DNA from: Pseudomonadaceae bacterium
Lineage (GTDB): Bacteria; Pseudomonadota; Gammaproteobacteria; Pseudomonadales; Pseudomonadaceae
Direction: 5' to 3'
Length of the DNA: 32,443 nt
Assembly (NCBI GenBank): GCA_019747155.1
Contig: JAIERD010000380.1
Coordinates: 1-32,443, forward strand
Part shown: piece after piece, positions 28,536 to 32,443 of the stretch
Position numbering within the stretch: position 1 is the stretch's first letter
Layout: the number at the start of each line of letters is the position of its first letter
Made by a program: the position numbers and the translations under genes
The notes under the pieces: model-generated
The model's input: the letters and a program-made list of their open reading frames with translations, nothing else
The model's database searches: none
What the model was told of the DNA's origin: nothing

Positions 28536-30389
28536 TCAAACCGTCGTCAGCAGGGCAGTGCCCAGCAACAGTACGGCGCCAGCAACCATCGAAAAGGCAT
28601 ACCAACGTATGTTGCCGGTCTGGGTGCGGACCAGCAGATGGTGAGACTTGCGAACCATGGTTGGCAGCAGGGTCATGGTGCTGTTCAGTGGGTCACGGGC
28701 GAGCAGGCGGCAGGCGAACAAATAGGGTTTAACCAGCAGCGTGCCGTAAAGCCAATCGAAGCCCCACCCGGACAACCACAAGGCCGTCAGTAAACGTCCA
28801 GCCGAGCTGTTGGCAATGTAATTAACCAGGCGTCGACGGCCGAGAAACAGCATCGCCGCAAGGATAATGCCGGCAATCGCGATACCCGCAGAAAGCAGTT
28901 CTAGATGATGTTGTTCAGCCCCGCCGTTATGGCCCGCGCTCAAGGGTAGAACACCGGCCAATGGCAGCTTGATTAGGGCGCCGACAAAGGTCGAAAGCAC
29001 AATCAATACAGACAACGGCAGCCAATAGGCGATGCCGTGGCCAGCGTGCGGGGTGATCTTGGTCTCACCGTGGAAGGTGATGAAGATCAGGCGGAAGGTA
29101 TACAGCGAGGTCATAAAGGCGCCGACCAGGCCTGCGTATAACAGCCCCTGATGGCCGCTGGCCAAGGCCTCCCAAAGAATTGCATCTTTGGAGTAGAAGC
29201 CTGCTGTGACTAGGGGCAAGGCTGATAAGGCCGCGCCGCCAATCACAAAGCTTGTGTAAGCCAAAGGAAGTTTTTTCCACAGGCCACCCATCTTGAAGAT
29301 GTTTTGCTCATGGTGGCAGGCAAGAATCACCGCACCGGACGCGAGGAACAACAACGCCTTGAAGAACGCGTGAGTCATCAGATGGAAGATCGCCCCATCC
29401 CAAGCTCCTTCACCCAAGGCCAAAAACATATAGCCGATCTGACTCATGGTGGAGTAGGCGAGGATGCGTTTTATATCGGTTTGCACCAGGGCGGCAAAAC
29501 CCGCCAGCACCAGGGTCACAGCGCCGACGATGCCGACCAATTCCAGAACGTCCGGGGCCAGCAAGAACAAGCCATTGGTGCGAGCGATCAGGTAAACGCC
29601 GGCGGTGACCATGGTTGCGGCGTGGATCAGTGCCGAGACCGGAGTCGGGCCGGCCATGGCATCGGCCAGCCAGGTTTGTAGGGGTAACTGCGCCGATTTA
29701 CCGACTGCACCGCCGAGTAACATCAGGGTGGCCAGTTCGATCCAGAAGTCGCCAGCGGCGAACTTTTGTGGCGCAAGAATCAGCAGTTCCTGGATGTTCA
29801 ACGTGCCCAGTTGCTGGAACAAAATGAACAACCCGATGGCCATAAACACGTCGCCAATGCGGGTGACGATAAAAGCCTTGAGCGCGGCATTGCCGTTGTT
29901 GCGATTGCTGTAATAAAAGCCGATCAGCAGGTAGCTGCACAGCCCCACGCCTTCCCAACCGAAGTACAGAAACAGCAGGTTATCGCCAAGCACCAGAAAC
30001 AACATGCTGGCGATAAACAAGTTGGTGTAGGCAAAGAACCGCGAATAGCCGGCTTCGCCGCGCATGTACCAGGAGGCAAACAGGTGGATCAGAAAGCCCA
30101 CACCGGTAACCACGCCGAGCATGGTCAGTGATAAACCATCCAGGTACAGGGTGAAGTTGGGCGCAAAGCCATCAACCGACATCCATTGCCACAGAAGCTG
30201 GGTATAAACGCCGCCAGCCGGTGGGTTGGTATTGAATTGCCAGATGATCACGGCGCTGGTCAGCGCGGATAAACCGACTGAACCAACCCCGATCAGGGCC
30301 GAAAGATTCTCGGAAAAGCGGCCGCGAGAAAACGCCAGCAGACAGAAGCCGAGCAACGGGAAGAGGAACGTCAGGAATAAGAAATTCAT
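28536..30389 (-). CDS. nuoL: NADH-quinone oxidoreductase subunit L
   Basis: NuoL is the distal antiporter-like subunit of complex I and carries the long amphipathic helix that braces the membrane arm. It has 617 residues (E. coli 613). Key segments are the conserved Glu in [40 protein letters not shown] with the channel lysine, and [20 protein letters not shown]. The C-terminal part (about 520-600) holds the lateral helix and a final membrane anchor ([19 protein letters not shown]). The ATG overlaps the nuoK stop by 4 bases, suggesting translational coupling. Confidence 0.97.
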   Translation of the reverse strand: MNFLFLTFLFPLLGFCLLAFSRGRFSENLSALIGVGSVGLSALTSAVIIWQFNTNPPAGGVYTQLLWQWMSVDGFAPNFTLYLDGLSLTMLGVVTGVGFLIHLFASWYMRGEAGYSRFFAYTNLFIASMLFLVLGDNLLFLYFGWEGVGLCSYLLIGFYYSNRNNGNAALKAFIVTRIGDVFMAIGLFILFQQLGTLNIQELLILAPQKFAAGDFWIELATLMLLGGAVGKSAQLPLQTWLADAMAGPTPVSALIHAATMVTAGVYLIARTNGLFLLAPDVLELVGIVGAVTLVLAGFAALVQTDIKRILAYSTMSQIGYMFLALGEGAWDGAIFHLMTHAFFKALLFLASGAVILACHHEQNIFKMGGLWKKLPLAYTSFVIGGAALSALPLVTAGFYSKDAILWEALASGHQGLLYAGLVGAFMTSLYTFRLIFITFHGETKITPHAGHGIAYWLPLSVLIVLSTFVGALIKLPLAGVLPLSAGHNGGAEQHHLELLSAGIAIAGIILAAMLFLGRRRLVNYIANSSAGRLLTALWLSGWGFDWLYGTLLVKPYLFACRLLARDPLNSTMTLLPTMVRKSHHLLVRTQTGNIRWYAFSMVAGAVLLLGTALLTTV

Positions 30390-30694
30390 CCGTGCATCTC
30401 GCTAGCAGCGTCGATATCGAGAGTATGAAAGCGCCGATACAGTTGCAGCAAAATCGCCAACCCAATACTGGCTTCAGCGGCTGCCAGCGAAATCACCAGA
30501 ATAAACATCACCTGGCCATCCGGTTGCCCCCAACGGCTGCCGGCCACGATAAAGGCCAGTGCTGCGGCATTCATCATGATTTCCAGGCTCATTAGTACGA
30601 AGAGGATGTTGCGGCGCACCATCAGGCCCACAAGCCCTAAGCAAAACAGCACACCCGCGACGGCCAGGCCGTGCTCCATAGGAATTGCATACAT
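30386..30694 (-). CDS. nuoK: NADH-quinone oxidoreductase subunit K
   Basis: NuoK is a three-helix membrane subunit of complex I (MrpC-like). It has 102 residues starting MYAIPMEHG, two longer than E. coli. The two membrane glutamates needed for proton transfer are present in [15 protein letters not shown] and [17 protein letters not shown]. It is placed 2 bp after nuoJ and overlaps nuoL. Confidence 0.97.
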   Translation of the reverse strand: MYAIPMEHGLAVAGVLFCLGLVGLMVRRNILFVLMSLEIMMNAAALAFIVAGSRWGQPDGQVMFILVISLAAAEASIGLAILLQLYRRFHTLDIDAASEMHG

Positions 30695-30696
30695 AG

Positions 30697-31197
30697 TTAT
30701 TCGTTCGCCTCGTGTCGGCCGAGGTGGAAGGCAGCAACCAGGGCCGCCAGCAGTAACATCGATGCCAGTTCAACCACCAACAGGTAGGGGCCGAACAGGC
30801 TGATACCTACCGCTTTGGGATCTACTGTGGTTAAGCCAAGGGCCGCGCCACTGTGATTGCCAAACAGCACGTAGAGCATTTCGCAGAGCAGGGCCAAGGC
30901 CATCATCGACGGGCCGCCCCAGATACCAGGGGTCATCCACTGGCGCTCTTGCGCACTGGAGGCAGGCCCGAGGTTGAGCATCATCACCACGAAGACAAAC
31001 AGCACCATGATGGCGCCGGCGTAAACGATAATTTCCAGAACCCCGGCAAAGGGCGCACCGAGGCTGAAAAACAGCACCGATACCGCCAACAGCGAGACGA
31101 TTAGATAAAGCAGTGCGTGTACCGGGTTGGTGTTGGTGATCACCCTTAAGGTGGCCATCACCGCGACGCCGGCGGCAAAATAGAAAGCAAATTCCAC
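30697..31197 (-). CDS. nuoJ: NADH-quinone oxidoreductase subunit J
   Basis: NuoJ is a five-helix membrane subunit of complex I. It has 166 residues, starting [20 protein letters not shown], and includes the conserved [20 protein letters not shown] and the pi-bulge helix [20 protein letters not shown]. The C-terminus ([15 protein letters not shown]) is short compared with E. coli (184 aa). It starts 9 bp after nuoI and ends 2 bp before nuoK. Confidence 0.96.
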   Translation of the reverse strand: MEFAFYFAAGVAVMATLRVITNTNPVHALLYLIVSLLAVSVLFFSLGAPFAGVLEIIVYAGAIMVLFVFVVMMLNLGPASSAQERQWMTPGIWGGPSMMALALLCEMLYVLFGNHSGAALGLTTVDPKAVGISLFGPYLLVVELASMLLLAALVAAFHLGRHEANE

Positions 31198-31206
31198 AGG
31201 GTCTCC

Positions 31207-31755
31207 TTAGGGCAGCAAGCTCTTCACGTTGATCGGTTGGGCTTCGTTTTGCGCAGCCCCTTTAGGTTTGCCAGCGATTGCCATGCCGGCAACCCGGTAA
31301 AAGTTGTAGTCAGGGTTTTTGCCAGGCCCGGAAATCAGTAGGTCTTCCTTCTCGTAAACCAAGTCTTGGCGTTTGTAGTCGGCCATTTCGAAGTCTGGGG
31401 TGAGCTGAATGGCGGTGGTTGGGCAGGCTTCTTCGCACAGACCGCAGAAAATGCAGCGCGAGAAGTTGATCCGGAAGAATTCGGGATACCAACGACCGTC
31501 CTCGGTTTCGGCTTTTTGCAGGGCGATACAGCCCACAGGGCAAGCCACCGCACAGAGGTTGCAGGCCACGCAACGCTCTTCACCATCGGGGTCGCGGGTC
31601 AGGACGATGCGGCCACGGTAGCGTGGCGGCAGATACACGGCTTCTTCCGGGTACTGCAGGGTGTCGCGCTTGTGAAATGCATGGGAAAACACCATCACCA
31701 TACTGCGCAGTTGGGTGTAGGTGCCATGGAGGATATGCAGAATATATTTGAGCAT
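31207..31755 (-). CDS. nuoI: NADH-quinone oxidoreductase subunit I
   Basis: NuoI is the peripheral-arm subunit that carries two [4Fe-4S] clusters (N6a, N6b) toward the quinone site. Start 31755 gives [19 protein letters not shown] and 182 residues, the length I recall for Pseudomonas NuoI, with GAGG nine bases upstream; the track start (GTG 31770) would abut nuoH and add five residues. The ferredoxin motifs are [15 protein letters not shown] and [15 protein letters not shown], both complete. It starts 11 bp after the nuoH stop. Confidence 0.96.
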   Translation of the reverse strand: MLKYILHILHGTYTQLRSMVMVFSHAFHKRDTLQYPEEAVYLPPRYRGRIVLTRDPDGEERCVACNLCAVACPVGCIALQKAETEDGRWYPEFFRINFSRCIFCGLCEEACPTTAIQLTPDFEMADYKRQDLVYEKEDLLISGPGKNPDYNFYRVAGMAIAGKPKGAAQNEAQPINVKSLLP

Positions 31756-31766
31756 GTTCATGGTCC

Positions 31767-32443
31767 TCACTGCAGCGCGCTGGGCGTGGCATTCAGCAGC
31801 ACCAGGGCTGCAGTTACCAACAGGTTGAGCAGGGTCAGCGGCAGGCAGAACGTCCAGCTAAAGGTCATCACTTGGTCATAGCGCGGGCGCGGAATGGAGG
31901 CGCGCAGCAGGATAAAAATCATGATGAAAAACGCGGTTTTCAGCGCAAACCAAACAAAGGGAATCGACGGCAACAGCCCGAAAGGCCCATGCCAGCCGCC
32001 GAAGAATAGCGTCACCAGCAGCGCAGAAATTAGCACTATGCCAACGTATTCGCCGACGAAGAACATGCCCCATTTCATCCCGGCATATTCGATGTGATAA
32101 CCGTCGGCCAGTTCTTGCTCGGCTTCCGGTTGGTCGAATGGATGGCGGTGAGTCACGGCCACGCCGGCGATAAAGAAGGTACAGAAACCAATGAATTGCG
32201 GAATGATGAACCAGAGGTTTTGCGCCTGGTATTCGACGATCTCGCGCAGGTTAAACGAGCCGGCTTGCGCCACCACACCCATCAACGACAAGCCCATAAA
32301 CACTTCATAAGAAATGGTCTGGCCGGAGGCGCGCAAACTGCCGAGCAGGGCGAACTTGTTATTACTGGCCCAACCGGCGAACAGCACTGCATATACAGTC
32401 AAACCGGCCATGGCGAAGAAGAACAACAAGCCGATGTTCAGAT
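31767..32443 (-). CDS. nuoH: NADH-quinone oxidoreductase subunit H, C-terminal part (5' end outside window)
   Basis: About the last 225 residues of NuoH, the membrane subunit that forms the quinone chamber with NuoB/NuoD, are visible. The frame stays open to the window edge, so the true start is beyond 32443. Characteristic stretches are [40 protein letters not shown] (with the conserved acidic loop), [15 protein letters not shown] and the terminal [22 protein letters not shown]. It leads directly into nuoI. Confidence 0.96.
   Translation of the reverse strand, partial: LNIGLLFFFAMAGLTVYAVLFAGWASNNKFALLGSLRASGQTISYEVFMGLSLMGVVAQAGSFNLREIVEYQAQNLWFIIPQFIGFCTFFIAGVAVTHRHPFDQPEAEQELADGYHIEYAGMKWGMFFVGEYVGIVLISALLVTLFFGGWHGPFGLLPSIPFVWFALKTAFFIMIFILLRASIPRPRYDQVMTFSWTFCLPLTLLNLLVTAALVLLNATPSALQ

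Noticed and set aside
1-32443. tRNA/rRNA genes, CRISPR arrays, insertion sequences, integrases or toxin-antitoxin pairs
   Set aside because: I looked for these on both strands and found no repeat-spacer array, terminal inverted repeats, transposase or integrase motifs, or RNA gene signatures; a covariance or profile search would be needed to exclude weak cases.

Overview
The window is a stretch of a Pseudomonas-type gammaproteobacterial chromosome. The evidence is the gene order cmpX-sigX-oprF followed by cobA/nasC/nirD/nirB, a PP2C-Ser/Thr kinase fusion and nasA, which matches the PA1775-PA1783 order I recall for P. aeruginosa, together with very close SigX, OprF and Nuo sequences. GC looks moderate for the genus. 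No tRNA, rRNA, IS element, CRISPR array or phage gene is visible.

Layout. (1) 1-2457: C-terminal end of cmpX, the ECF sigma gene sigX (TTG start) and the major porin oprF, ending in a dense cluster of hairpins where oprF meets cobA. (2) 2461-8806, minus strand: nitrate/nitrite assimilation operon nirB-nirD-nasC-cobA. NirB needs siroheme and CobA makes its precursor, so the enzyme and its cofactor supply are co-transcribed. The nirB leader holds a sigma-54 promoter, two ANTAR-type hexaloop hairpins and an intrinsic terminator overlapping the second hairpin, which is the architecture of NasT antitermination. (3) 9307-14602, plus strand: a five-gene chemosensory-like module (mini-MCP, CheX-like, pseudo-receiver-CheX, CheY, transmembrane CheA-like kinase) inserted between nirB and the PP2C-kinase gene, which I recall as adjacent in P. 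aeruginosa. (4) 14709-17665, minus: PP2C/Ser-Thr kinase fusion and the MFS nitrate transporter nasA. The nasA leader repeats the sigma-54 plus dual-hexaloop plus terminator design. (5) 18085-21063: hotdog thioesterase, patatin-like phospholipase, cytochrome b561 and a flavodoxin-fold NADPH reductase. (6) 21215-23359: a dCache chemoreceptor behind a perfect sigma-28 (FliA) promoter. (7) 23533-25439: MerR-type metal regulator, divergent short CDF transporter behind a textbook 19-bp-spacer MerR promoter, and the small membrane proteins YnfA and YqaA. (8) 25491-32443, minus: nuoN-M-L-K-J-I and the C-terminal part of nuoH (respiratory complex I), running off the window.

The best candidate for something undescribed is the 9307-14602 module. 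Its kinase fuses a membrane sensor, HAMP, a PAS-like region, an Hpt domain and a CheA-type ATPase, but has no CheW-like P5 domain, and no cheW, cheR or cheB is nearby. Its MCP-like protein has one membrane helix, no sensor domain and a degenerate signalling tip. It carries two different CheX-family proteins, one fused to a receiver lacking the phospho-acceptor, and both end in the same GELE(L/M)F tail. A FliA-like promoter precedes the module. I cannot search databases, so novelty is an inference.
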